From the NCBI GenBank assembly GCA_037576195.1, contig CM075101.1, positions 21,266,001 to 21,330,000 of the forward strand: a DNA stretch of 64,000 bases. Reading direction: 5' to 3'. The notes below the pieces were generated by a model. That model did no database searches. It was not told where the DNA came from and saw only the letters and a list, made by a program, of their open reading frames with translations. Shown here piece by piece: positions 13,579 to 24,849 of this stretch (position 1 is its first letter; every line of letters starts with the position of its first letter). The position numbers and the translations under genes are program-made. The stretch is from Phytoseiulus persimilis. Taxonomy: Eukaryota; Arthropoda; Arachnida; Mesostigmata; Phytoseiidae.

Positions 13579-14263
13579 ATGTCCGACATCAGGAGATTAT
13601 TCTTGGGCAGCGCGGCAGCTATCCTTGATCAAAGCGTGGCTACCTTCGTGCTCGCCGGCCCACCGGAAAGCCAGCACGGCTTTCGCGCCGACATCCTCGT
13701 CGAGGGCAAAAGCTTCATCAACATAAAAGCATACACGAACAAGACAGTGATTATATTTGAGGATCGTGACGATGATCAGAGTGACGACGGAGCGCTTCAA
13801 GTGGCTGCTTTTCTCCGTCACTGTTCCTGCACGCGTCTCCTGAAGCAAACCTCTTCTCTGAGTGGTGCGACCTTTCGGATCTCACCCAAGCCTGATCTCA
13901 CCTCCATAACATCCTGCTCTGGGGTCTCCCGAAGGCCTAGTCGAACTGCTGCCATCCACCCGAGATAGAACAATCGGAATCCTGAAATTTCGCGGAATAT
14001 TATTGGAGGCGACATTTGAAGAGAAGGCCATGTGGCCTGAGAATGAGCAGCGAGTCTGGCCACCCAGCGCGCGAGAGTCGAACTGTTTCGAGTATATTAT
14101 CCGAGAGCTCGACACCAAACTTGAGGAGCCGTTCCAGTGCTCGACTCTGTCAACCGTCTTCGTGGCTAGGCCACCGCCTCTTGCTTCGGGCTCATTCTCA
14201 TTGATATCAGCAATCCAGTTCTTCCTGCCCGGCCGCAAAGCCGGGATGGTCGACTATAACTAA
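13579..14263 (+). CDS. Unidentified protein, two-exon candidate
   Basis: Exon 1 begins at ATG 13579 with a hydrophobic then mixed alpha/beta-like sequence containing Ile-Leu-Val-Glu-Gly-Lys and an acidic Glu-Asp-Arg-Asp-Asp run. It can end at 13780 (CAGA/GTGACG) or 13765, both phase 1. Exon 2 (13935-14263) starts with two bases completing the codon and runs 109 codons to TAA. It encodes an amphipathic segment with Ile-Ile-Arg-Glu-Leu-Asp and ends in a short polar tail. The join gives about 176 residues and a 154-base intron. I do not recognise the fold. Composition and frame continuity support coding, but there is no homology evidence and the antisense strand is partly open as well. Confidence 0.4.
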
Positions 14264-15906
14264 TGACTCTATCGAATAAGATCGAATTTGCAAACAATCA
14301 TGAGCCAGGTCTGACCAATCAGCGTTGCCTTCTGTCGGGATTGAGTTTTCCTTGATTTTTCCCAAACTGTTGGATGTAGCCAACAGGCACAGATTCCCCT
14401 CCACACTCGGCATCAGGCTAGACAAGGAATGCTGCAACGGGGAATCCGCGGCTTCGATATAAGTCTCGCGAGAAGAACGACCGAGGGATGTTTAACAGTC
14501 CGATCAATTGACGGAATCGAAAGGAACGATTTCGCAACCACTGTAGGCCCCATTTATTTCCTGTCAGCAGCGGCACCAAGACTCAAATCTCTGTCTTGAC
14601 CTGGCTGGCGTCCAAATCGCCTATTGAACTAGTTGACACTGCTGGAATTTCCTCGGCTGTTCTTCGCTGAGTCCTCGAATGCCGCTGACAGAAGAGAGCC
14701 TCGATACCTGCGCAATCGCTTCCAGGTCCCTCAGCATTCGATCTGTTTCTCCAGATCGAAGTATATTCTTCTCGGGATTCACAAAGCTTTGGGGTCAGCC
14801 GCGGCAGCGTTCGCCAAACTTACAGGAATGAGATGGCGAGCAATCAGAGCTGCGAGTTTCTCTCAAGAGGAGAGGGTTCCTCGATTCTGCGATCTTCGGA
14901 GGATTTCTGACGACGAACATCCGCTGTCGTGCCAGGTTCGGCTCAAGGGCGAGAAAATGTGTTCAACAGTCGGAATCAGTATTTTTCGACGATCCAAGCA
15001 TTGCGGGCTCTCACTGTTGTCTCCACAGGGGGTCTGGTTCCTTGGTCCAATTTCGCTCAGCTGAGGCAACACGTCGCACTCAGCGTTGATCACACTCCTT
15101 CATCTTTCGTGTGAATTATTTGTTGAGCTCTCGAAGCGAGGCATTCAAGATGGAGAAAGCTTCAGATCCCTCCCTCCCAGAGCCCAGCTACGTCGAGTGA
15201 CGCCGCGCTCACCCCACTCAGACGATACTCTCGAATTCCCTGATGGTGGATCAAGATCCCACATTAATTTGCATTCTGGGGAGCGGCCTGATTTACGCCT
15301 CTTTTTTTTGTCCGCCTCCCTCGACAGCCTCGGGTGTTCTATTCTTTCCCTCGTTCTGCGTTTCTTTCGGCTGCTTTGGGGTCAGCCCACACCGAATAGA
15401 CGAGCTTGCCGATCGAGCTCGCTGTCGAAAAAGAAGAGAATCAACACCGCAGTCGGCGTTGCTCCGCGGCCCGAGATTCGCTATCATGGAGATTGGATAA
15501 AAAGCTCACTCGTTTCGAAAGCGACCGGTGAATCTTTTGTTTGGCTTAATTGCTCGAGATAGCGGAACCCAGTTTCGAGTTTCAGCACGGCTAGAGATTT
15601 CCACGATCTGAAATGACTCTATTAAAAAGTCTACGAGGCGTAGTCTCCGACGGCGGCTCGATTCGGCTCCGCTAACGAGCTCAGAAACGGAATGAACTTT
15701 GAGGCTGACGGTAATCCGCCGCCAGCCGTGACAAAGATCCGGTCTCTCAAATTCATAACGAGCTTTCTTCTAACCCGATTTCGCCCAGGATAAGTTGCTC
15801 GTTATTTAATTCCTTCTGCTGCAAGGCGAAACCCGTCCAGACATTAGGGTTGAGGTCCTGGATCATAGCCCTCAGAAGAGACCACTTCTGATCCGTTCTC
15901 CCCGAG
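14264..15906. other. No supported gene
   Basis: Frames near 14.63-15.06 kb and 15.09-15.56 kb are open for 140-160 codons but have no recognisable motif or good splice context. I see nothing else. Confidence 0.45.
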
Positions 15907-16050
15907 GTCGCCTCGCTGGAACGCAGGCTGATGGACTCGAAGGGTGGCGAGGGCGTTGATCTGAAGGTTGAGCAAGCCGTCGACAGCCTGCGACAGGATC
16001 CGAACGAGAAGGCCACCGGGCTCCTGAAGTCAAGTTCCTTGAAGTCCTGA
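15907..16050 (+). CDS. Exon-like fragment, unidentified
   Basis: This is a 48-codon open stretch after a possible acceptor at 15906, ending at TGA 16048-16050. It encodes a strongly helical, charged sequence containing Asp-Leu-Lys-Val-Glu-Gln-Ala. The antisense frame is open too. It could be a terminal exon, but no upstream partner was found. It ends about 100 bases before the decayed tail-exon copy on the opposite strand. Confidence 0.2.
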   Translation, partial: VASLERRLMDSKGGEGVDLKVEQAVDSLRQDPNEKATGLLKSSSLKS

Positions 16051-16154
16051 AGTCGAAAGATCACTTCCACATGATTTTGTAGCCTGTTCTGCGTATACGA
16101 ACCCGAGAGTCACCGGCCCCCACCGAACACTCTGCCGGTTCGAGAACAATCGCT

Positions 16155-16581
16155 GGCTGCTTCCGCTCCCGCAACTCGAACCATATGTTGTTACGTTTTT
16201 TGTTGGGATTCCTTTCACCTCCATCAGCCAGCGGAGGTTCGGGCCTCTCTGGCCAAAGAAAGGCCTGATGCATTGCGTCACTGCCTGCGGGAACGGGAAG
16301 CGCCGACGGGTATGCGGATCCTGCTTGGTCGTAGCTGCGGTTTCCGTAGGCGGAGGGAAGCTGTAAGTAGGGGAACCTTGATACGAATGCTGCGGGTGAG
16401 CGGCCCCTGAGTGGACGGCTGGAGGAGCTGCGGGATGATTCGAATAATCTGCACGATAGTCCTAAAAAACCGGGAGTATTATGGGACCGGGAGAAGGTTT
16501 AATGAATGAGGGCCTGGTGTAAGTAGCCGCCATTCGTTGTGGGATCAATGCTATTCGGGACCCTCGGGCAGCTGGAGAGAT
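16155..16581 (-). pseudogene. Decayed copy of the DNase II C-terminal tail exon
   Basis: Read on the minus strand, this segment matches the last exon of the DNase II gene at 22.06-22.96 kb in two blocks. One block covers the exon start (Gln/Arg-Ile-Ala-Leu ... Tyr-Thr-Arg-Pro ... Phe-Ile). The second covers the middle-to-end region, including the Val-Thr-Thr-Tyr-Gly-Ser-Ser stretch. Relative to the parent, about 300 bases between the blocks are missing and the reading frame is broken in several places. No match to the nuclease exons was found next to it, so only the tail exon seems to be duplicated. It is about 5.5 kb from the parent and on the same strand, so a local segmental duplication is likely. 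The similarity was read by eye, not from an alignment program. Confidence 0.65.
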
Positions 16582-16599
16582 ATGCGGCGGAGTTTCATC

Positions 16600-19536
16600 T
16601 GACTCAGGGTTTTGTGCCTCAACATGGCAGACCTGTTGGTGGATGCCCTGATCCTGCTCTCGGGATGTGGAACATGTTCTCGGAGCTCCCAGCGCCCCCG
16701 TAATCGCGGTCCGCAATGAAGCCCAATAATTCTCGGAAACATCTAATTCGAGCAGCCAAATCCGATTTCACGTACAATTCGACCTACGATAGCTGGAAGA
16801 GGCTCCCAGAGCCCAGCATACGCTGGGCCAGGGCACTGCCTGATTGGACGCAACGCTCCGTGCCAGCGGCATCAACATTGTTGCGGGAAGTTGGATTCTG
16901 CATGGGAACAGCAGTTTGCTGATGTGAGGATGGTTCGCCATGCCTTGGTTTCCCCCGAAATAACTCCGGGGCGAAGCCGGCCGTGATCTATGCATCTGCG
17001 TTCCGCAGATTCGAACGGCGAAAGCGTCGTTGTCAGGACGAATGAATTCTATTAGTCTATCAACTGGGGAACATTTTTGCCGAACGTAACCAAATACCAG
17101 CCTCTCCACGAGAGTGCAGAGTCTAACCGGGGATCTTGAAAGGAAGGTCTGGTCGGGGGCATTCTCGGAGCAACACCTCCGAAATTGGAACACAGCTGAT
17201 TCCGATGAATCGATTGGAGAAGACTCACGGAGAGTTCTCAAACCCACCCGAAATCTGACCTTCTTGCCACAGAACCAAAAGAGACCTGGTCGCCGGATAT
17301 GATACGGAAATGAGTATTGATCGGAGGAGTCGATCCAAGGTCAGGTCTCCGAATATCGACGATCAGAACAGGTGAAAGTCGATCGAAAAAGTCGGACTCG
17401 ACCTCGTTTCTCGACTTGTTCTCGCGTGAGGATGATTTACCAACCGAGTCGATTCGAAGACCGCCGCATGGGAGAACCCGCTCATAACGGCGAGCTTGCA
17501 GCGCAGCACCATCGCAAGTCGCAGTAAACAGCGTGGTGACGCACTCTATCTCTTCTTTGTGAATGCCTTGAACCGAAAAGTCATCGAATCGCCTTTGGAT
17601 AGCGTCTCAGCGACGACGCTCTCACAACTCATGTTTTCAGATATTCGACTCGAAAAACTGTCCCTTCCAAATAAATAGGTTGAGTCGGTTCGTTGTATCC
17701 GAAAGCCGACTGTACGATCGATCCTTGTACCGAGCATTTTGACGATGGCTATCTCTTATATTGGAGAAGATCTAACCCATCCCCGATTTCAATAATCTCC
17801 CCGACACGTATTGCCATGGATGTGAATGGATCGAATCTGTGAACTTTCGTAGAGACCACCGATATTCTAGAAGTTATTATTCTGAGAGAACATCAGGAGA
17901 CATCAAGCATTTCACGCACGACGCTCCAGAGCTTTCGGAAACGCCATACCTGTGAGTAGAGCTATCTTTTGGATGCCGGCGCGGACATGGCGGTCCTCGC
18001 GATAATGCGAGCATCCACGAACTCCGTTGTTTCTTGATTCAGGTTGGATTCTCGCCCTGGTTTCCGTAGAAACGAAATGAGACCAGCGTTCCGGCGTCGA
18101 ACGGGACAAGTTTCCAGCAGTTTGTATGACTTCGAATTTCCACGTGATCCCGAGACTAGCCGGATCGCTCGGAGTCCTAATCTCATCAAGAGTTGATGCT
18201 GATGGTCGGGGAGCCTGCTGCGTTCCCACGAAAATTTGTGGAGCCACATGCCAGAAAGGGATTCGAGACGGTGCTGTCAACTGGCCATGCTTCTTGTTCA
18301 TCATGCCAGCCTCACTGATTGGTTCAGACTCCGTTTTCACGAGTATACTTTAGTTGGAAGAGAACGAAATGATGAATGCGGAGTTCATACTTCATTTGGC
18401 ATTTGGCTCAATGAGCTCCCTTAGCGTGTCCCACGAGCTTTTTCCTCTATTTTCTCGAATCACTCCTAGTTGTCCGAGCATTCCCCTGAGTGGCGCCGCT
18501 CGTTCTCCGACTTTTCAAAATATTATCGTTGCAGCATACGCTACGAAAATATCTCTCCTGCCCTTCCCTCGTCCGCCTAGACCCAGAAAATGGAATGATC
18601 AGAGCTCAAGGAACTCCGTGCTGCTGTCGAATCGTCATTTTAGGGACTAGCGAACAAGGGAAACCCGCTCATTACAGGCACCTTCCATTTGTCCTATCAT
18701 CATCATAGGGGAGCACAGTGTAAGCTGGGTTCACGAGAGACTCTTATACAAGAGGAGGTGGTCTTCAAAAGACCGTATCCTGATCCCATGGGATCTCATG
18801 TGGAACACTTCTCCCATACGAGACTTGTGCTTCACTTGAGATTGACGGGCTTGATTCTTGCGAAAGCAAGGCTCAAGTATCAGGAACATGCATGGGAGGG
18901 GTGCACCGGGAATCCCGGGAACATGAACTCCCGATAACCCGAAAACCGGGAATGCCGAATGCGAAATCCCGAAAACTGGAAACATTGAGAATGCGGAATC
19001 TCGGAAACCCTTCCCACTTTTTGAAAGTTTGACAACTGCAAGTGAGGCATCGTCATTGAAGAGGACTCTCATCTTGGTTACAATCTCATCCAGTTGTTAT
19101 TTGATATGCGGCTCATGCTCTTTGAAATCCCTCAACAACATGGAAATGCACTCGACCCCAACTCCACGCTGTGCGTTTCGTTTCTGCGTTCAAGTTCGTC
19201 TCTGAGCTCAAACTTTTGTCCACCACAGCCGTGCATCAGTCCAGTTTCCTATCGCGGAGCCTGTGCGATCACACCTGCAATGTAACAGAGATCCCCCACA
19301 TTTGATCGGGTTCGATGAATGAAACCGCCCAGTGTAGACTGCCGGCTTACGCACCAGAGTCCGGAACCTGCCCCACAGCTGGCTGCAGGCGAGCCTCTGA
19401 ATAAGGGAAAGGGTTCTCGGCATTTCAGTCAGCTGATGGAAAACTCTTGAAATGAGGGGGAGACTGATTGTTGGAATCCGAGAGCCTCGTCTGACGATTA
19501 TGCAGTCACGCCCTACAATCGGGGGAAAGTCTAGTA
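16600..19536. other. Gene-poor stretch with low-complexity patch
   Basis: No supported gene. A degenerate repeat built from CCGGGAAT/CCCGAAAA-like words occupies about 18.90-19.02 kb. Minus-strand frames at 16.77-17.25 kb and 17.91-18.34 kb have no recognisable domain. Confidence 0.45.
18895..19015. repeat. Degenerate short tandem repeat
   Basis: There are repeated variants of a roughly 10-14 base word of the type CCGGGAATnCCGAAA. The copies are diverged and irregular, so this looks like an old simple-sequence expansion. Confidence 0.5.
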
Positions 19537-19770
19537 CAGTGGTTCTCAAACTCCACTGACCCATCGACCCCCTAGGCGACTTCGTTGAAGTTTATGGACT
19601 GCCGTCCCCCAAGGGGTCGACCGTCGAGCCTTGATTCTCCTACGTGGACGCCAAGAAGCATGGTCAAATCCACCCCAGCATCACCTCTGTAAACCGAAGA
19701 TCGGACATGGACCCCCTGAGGGTCGACCGTCGATCCCCAGGGTCGATATCGACCACTTTGAGAACCACTG
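19537..19770. mobile_element. hAT-type MITE
   Basis: This is a 234-bp element with terminal inverted repeats CAGTGGTTCTCAAA at the left and the exact complement TTTGAGAACCACTG at the right. This terminus is typical of hAT-superfamily non-autonomous elements. Flanking 8-bp sequences GTCTAGTA (19529-19536) and CTCTGGTA (19771-19778) match at 6 of 8 positions and resemble the hAT target-site preference, so this is a slightly decayed target-site duplication. Internal sequence contains GGTCGACCGTCGA-like words in both halves and has no coding capacity. Confidence 0.75.
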
Positions 19771-19984
19771 CTCTGGTACCATTTTCTGAACCCAGATTCT
19801 CATCGTATCCTTTCGAATTTCGCATAAAATGACCGCCGCGATATTCTCTATCGATGATTTTCCTTTGAATTCCAAGAACTGAGAAAGTTATGGCCAAAAC
19901 AAGATCGAGCTCGAAAATTCCTGACTAGAAAAAGCAACCCTGTACATGTCTCAGATACGGACTTCGTATTCGTGGGGGATTAGG

Positions 19985-20365
19985 TATTGGTATTTATTTA
20001 TCCTCATAATATGATGACACTTTCGCTTCAGTGGCGAGTAAACTCAGCGGATATTGTATGTTTTTTCCTCCGTTGTGCTGCAGGAGTCTCTTGGTTTGGT
20101 CCATCGTCTCTAGTGAGGGGTCTTCGTCGAGTCCCAGTCGTCTTAGCACTTCCTCGTCCTCGAAGATGGCATCGTTACATTCACAGATGACGTGGAGCAT
20201 TGTCTCCGGGACCACTTCGCATTTCACGCAGGTCGTTTCTAGTCCCGGTTCGGAGTATGTTCTGACGCTCCTTGTTCTTAGCATTCCCGCTCTGCTGAGC
20301 GCCAGCAGGGCGGATCCTCTGCTGTTATGATAAGGGGTTTTTCTTGATCCCTCTCTCCATCGCAT
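19985..20365 (-). mobile_element. LINE (non-LTR retrotransposon) 3' fragment
   Basis: A minus-strand frame of about 124 codons encodes Cys-x2-Cys-x8-His-x4-Cys-type spacing (TTCVKCE...MLHVICEC), preceded by an Arg-rich segment. This resembles the zinc-knuckle-like C-terminus found after the reverse transcriptase in many LINE ORF2 proteins. The open frame ends just before an A/T-rich tail (ATAAATAAATA on the minus strand), as expected for a LINE 3' end. No reverse transcriptase motifs lie upstream, so the element is 5'-truncated. The clade cannot be assigned by eye. Confidence 0.55.
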
Positions 20366-21822
20366 GGGTCCTGTAGTGAGTCATTCTCTCGACTAGGAGT
20401 ATCCTGATAGAACTTTCATTATGAAGGGAGTTAGCTCCGCCCGATCAGGAGTCGAATCATTCTTGTCGAGTGAGAAATATGATATTGGAAGATCCGCAGT
20501 CACTACAACGAGAGAACATCGCATCTCGGAGACCTTCCTTGATTTCCGGCTGATAGGAGACTCTCACTGTGGGACTCGATTGTTTTCCCATTCGACGATC
20601 AACCCTTGAGTTCTACCAAAGCTCGCTCAATGGAACTGGCATCCCACTTTTCAGCGATTCGGTTAATGATCCCGCACTTTCTCGCATTTTTCCATCGTTC
20701 CGCTCGCGACTCCGCCACGATTCCGAGAAACTGATTCGCGACGTATACGAAGCCGTACGCAACAGAAACCATGCCCTCGGAGAGATCATGAGCTCCACTG
20801 TCAAGAGCACGGACGAGCATATTCATGCTCGATATTATCTGCAACCATAAACGGAAAAAAGTGTGTCACAGCTCATATTCTTGGATACTCAACGTACTGC
20901 GCCAGGGCGTGCCCGAGAGAATACCGTACACCGTATATCGAGATTAGGCACTCAACGTGAACGCGCCGACCATGGCTCTTCCATGAAATGAATATCCCAA
21001 TCACAATCGTAGAGCCCCAGCAGCAATGCGGCTCCTCTGCGACTCGCAAGAGGGAGACGACGCCACTCACAACTTCGAGAGGTGCGACGCCCCGCCGAAG
21101 CTCTGTACGGAGTTTCCGTGGCGATCCGCTCCGGAGAACATGCTCTCGACCACGCCGCCTCCGGCCAACAACCGAAAGAAACGGTGAGGAAGGCCAAAAC
21201 GCCGCCCATCGAAGACCGCACAACAAGTGCCGCCCGGGGCGTGTCCATCCGTGGCTTGGCTGGCCGCAGCCTGAGTGATCCAATGCGGCGTCCGCCCAAA
21301 GAGAATGAGAACTCTTGGAACTGTTCTCGAAGTGAGTTCGAGAGCCAGGGGCTTCCGAGATCGAACTTACCGTTTGCTCTCCGACCTGCCGCTCTGGTCG
21401 TCAACGTCACTGCGCGAATCCAAAAGTATCGCAAAGGCCATCTCGCGGCTAGAGGGGTCGGAGAGGAGGGGGGAAAGGCACCATAGCGTCTCATACGACG
21501 AGTGCCCTCAACATGGGTCTCTGCGGTGTCCATCTTGCGGGAGGCTTCGAGAAGAGAGATGAACCGTCGCTGAGGGGTCTTCTCGGAACCCGAACCATCC
21601 CGCATTCCGACATAATCGCATCCATCGTACCCAAGATTAGCATGTTCCAAGATTCCAGCAACCGGTCGACTAAGGGAGGGTCAATACAGAAGAGCTTATT
21701 TTCTCTACCAATCTTACCCGTGGTGTACGGAGGGATTTCCCCTCCTGCCATAATGAAACAAAGAAAGAAAACAGAAGAGCTGTCATGAATCCGGAAGTCG
21801 GTTCCGCAATGATAACGGGCAG
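20366..21822. other. High-ORF, unassigned stretch
   Basis: At 20.87-21.65 kb nearly every frame on both strands is open, including a 232-codon minus frame, probably because the local sequence is GC-rich and Arg-codon rich. No frame has a recognised motif or clear splice structure. I do not call a gene. Confidence 0.4.
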
Positions 21823-21828
21823 TTTATT
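21823..21828 (-). terminator. Poly(A) signal candidate for the DNase II gene
   Basis: TTTATT on the plus strand reads AATAAA on the minus strand, about 230 bases after the DNase II stop codon. Confidence 0.5.
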
Positions 21829-22059
21829 GAAATTGATGATGTGAGTGACATACATTGTAGAAAAAACATGACTGGAAGTGGGATGCGCGCGGGAGGCGTT
21901 TGAGCTTCGATTCCTGATCATCCAGCGCCCCCGAGAGGGAACCTTCAATTTAGGCGACGTCAACAGCGAGACTCTAACCACAGGGGCAGCGGCGAGTTTC
22001 ACCGGCGGGGTTGACTAAGTTTTTTTTTTGCCGGGACTTGGTAAGTTCCTCCGTACTTT

Positions 22060-24846
22060 TTAGCCTTTTCCACGACCCCCACCGCGACCTCCGCCTCGAC
22101 TGCCTCCACGACTGCTTCCACGGCTTGATCCACTACTGCCGCGGCTACTTCCACTTCCGCGACTCGATCCGTATGTTGTCACGGTTTTTGTCACCACCCT
22201 CTCCACCTTCACCGGTCTGTGAGGGTTCGAGCCTCTATTGGCAGTAGGCGAAGATTTCTGATGCGTCACATCACTGGCTGCGGGGGCGGAGGGAGCCGAT
22301 GGTGATGCTGACTTCGCTGCATTATAGGTCGGGTTGTGTGCCGGCTGCGATGGGTAGCCGCCTGCTGAGGCGCCGTAGGGGCTGTGGGGCGCAGACCCGT
22401 GGCTTCCGTAGGCCCCCGAAGCGTATCCATGGTGTGGGGCCGAAGGGTAGGCGGCTCCCGGGTAGGCTGCACGAGGAGCCGCAGGATAATTCGATGAATA
22501 CGTGGGATAGCCTCCGAAACCTGGATTAACATTAGGGCTGTAGCTGCCCGCCATAGTTGGGTAGGGAACTGATGGCGATCCATATGAGTTTCTACCACCG
22601 AAGACACCGGCCAAGCCCGACGAGTATTTGCTCCCGGCAGCTGCACCGAAGCCGGGATTGTACGAACCGCCTCCGTAGCCTCCGTGTCCCCCATACCCGC
22701 TCGACATGGCGTGCATCGCGTTGAGCTTTTTGATCTGCTGTTTGTGTCGGTAGTGCATCACCCCAGCTACCGCAGCTCCAACGACGATGGGGTTTTTCAG
22801 AATTCTCGTGAAAGGGAAGCCGAAACCCAAACTGGGCAGCCCACCGTAGTAGATTCGAGGCACTCCGAACGCTGGTCTAATGAACAAGGGTCGCGTGTAA
22901 TACCCCCCGTTCGGTGTCGAGTCCAATGCTATTTGGGTTCCTGGAGCGGCCGAAGCGATCTGCGATGGACATTTGTTTGTTCCTGAAGTTCAGATTTCAT
23001 GGCAAAACCGGATGCGGAATAGATTGAGGTGGAATCGTTCAGGACAACAGCCCGAGATCTTACCTTTGCTGCGATATCGTCGGGCAGCTTCTTGCAGCTA
23101 GCGAATTGGTCTATACTGTTCGCTAGGAGGATGTTGGCAGGTTGATTTTGGAAACAGAATGCTTCAGCTCCTCGCGGCAGATGACTTTTCTGTGACGATA
23201 CAGTTACGAATCATCAGCATGGGGATACTGAGTCTCCGAGTGCACCCAGTTTTGAGCGTGCGAGCAAAGCCGACCCCCAGACCAGCCTTACCTTTCTCTC
23301 CACCGAGCCAAAACAGACCCAGTAGTCGCGTTCGGCGACAGCCCATTTCGAGTTGTCCTGCGATCGTCTGATCTTCTTAAAAGTGACATCAGTCCCGAGT
23401 TTCAACTCAACTTCGCTCACGGCCGTCAGGTTGAAATTATCGCAGTAGTTCTCCAAGTACTGGTCCCCGCTTTCCTGAGTGCCGCGAACGAAAATGTTCG
23501 TTTCGATACCCGGCGCTACGAGCGTCTCATAGAGGTCTGTTGGTTTGAATATGAGAAATCCGTGAATGCATCAGATTTTCACTCGTCAAAGTACGACGTG
23601 ATTCACAATTGTTGACATCTGACCAATCCTCCGGTACCGTAGTTGTGGATGGCGTTTTTAGAGAAGGAGAGGAAATCGGTTCCGTTAACTCCGGTGAGGA
23701 TATTCGTTTCGGCTCCCGAATCGTCGTGGTTGAAATTCCTTTCGATCAGCTTCGTCAGATCTGGATATGCCTCGAACATCCATGGCAGAATGTTCCAATC
23801 ATAAAGGTTCGGCGTTCCCCTGCGCAGATGGGATACTGAAACGATTGTTGAGAGAATTGAACTCGATGAGACATCGAGACTTAGCATCAAAACTCTAAAT
23901 ATGCTCGCGTGGAATATATCCCGCTATGGAAAAACTCACTTATTTTAGGCCAGTTATCCGAAGTGAGTGACATACACATGACCATTTGACCGAGTCTGCG
24001 AGCTTCTTCGGGAAAAGAATAATTTTGTTTGAAAAACTCGCCGAATCCATCCAAACTGTGGACGAGCCACGCGCCGGAGTTTTTGCCAAAAAGAAGAACC
24101 CCTTTAGCGACTCCATTCGATGTCGTATTCGCCAAGTTCGCCGGAGGCCGATCGCTGTATGCCAGAAACGTGAGATTCTGCGATGGTTGAACGCGACACA
24201 CATTACGTTGGATCATACACAAGCCGACGTCTGAAGGAATCCGCTTGATAGATGATCCACAAGAGGAATAAATTGACTGCTGATGTCAAAGAACCTTTTC
24301 ATTGAGAAATCCTCTGGGATACTTGAAGAGCACGTCCAACGTATTATACAGCGCGTTGTCTTTTGTCGATGTGATGTCGTAAAACATACGCATCCTCACA
24401 GCTGCATCCAATTTCGTTGCGGAATCAATGTAGCCGTACTGCACTCCGTTCGAAATCGATTCTGCCGTCCCTTGGGACATGGTCATTGCGGGAACTTTGT
24501 ACATTATTGACCTGAGGTGGAGGAACATTACATGAATGTCTGATGCTTGGACACGTTTCCTTCGTCATATGTCAGGAACTGCGGTTGTCGAGACATCACT
24601 AGAGGAACATGGAGGAAGTTCTCCGATCGTCGCTTGGAAGCTCCAAGACGTTCCGACGGATCTGTTCGGGAAACTTGTTCATGGAACTGACCACTCGACC
24701 TTGTCGCCTTCCGGATTACGACACCACGTGTCGGAAAAATCGCCCGGCACGAACGGAACGGGCGGGACAGGCTCCACAGGCATGGGTGGGGGCACTACGT
24801 TCACAGTCTGCATTATCTGCAGCATGTCCAATGGACCGAAGTCCAT
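22060..24846 (-). CDS. DNase II-like protein with long RG-rich C-terminal tail
   Basis: This is a deoxyribonuclease II family protein, an acid endonuclease normally secreted or lysosomal. Exons on the minus strand are 24692-24846, 24295-24511, 23940-24177, 23638-23835, 23292-23536, 23064-23189 and 22060-22959. Together they give 2079 bases (692 residues), with all phases matching. Family marks are Cys-Arg-Asn...Val-Glu-Trp-Ser-Ile-Met-Tyr-Lys-Val-Pro near residues 42-58, Gly-Ala-Trp-Leu-Val-His-Ser (His about 164), the Asp-x-Ser-Lys-Trp motif near 330-334 and the Arg-Gly-...-Phe-Cys-Phe-Gln segment in exon 6. At the usual second catalytic His (His-Ser-Lys-Trp) the codon is AAC (Asn). Exon 7 adds about 299 residues: Gly/Tyr/Ser/Pro-rich, a short hydrophobic patch (near 451-462), a basic linker and an RG-rich end. 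The tail exon has no start codon of its own in frame. The intron before it (104 bases) is open in frame, allowing a tail-less form. ATG 24846 lacks a signal peptide; a 5' exon probably supplies one. The exon 2 donor (GTTCTT) is the weakest site. Confidence 0.85.
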
Positions 24847-24849
24847 CTT

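Noticed and set aside
17000-17060. DNase II motif-like Ile-Arg-x-x-Asp-Asn upstream of the tail-exon copy
   Set aside because: Too short and the flanking residues do not match; spacing alone is not evidence for nuclease exons.
20952-21650. 232-codon minus-strand frame as a gene
   Set aside because: No motif and no splice or start context, and overlapping frames are open on both strands, so composition explains it better.
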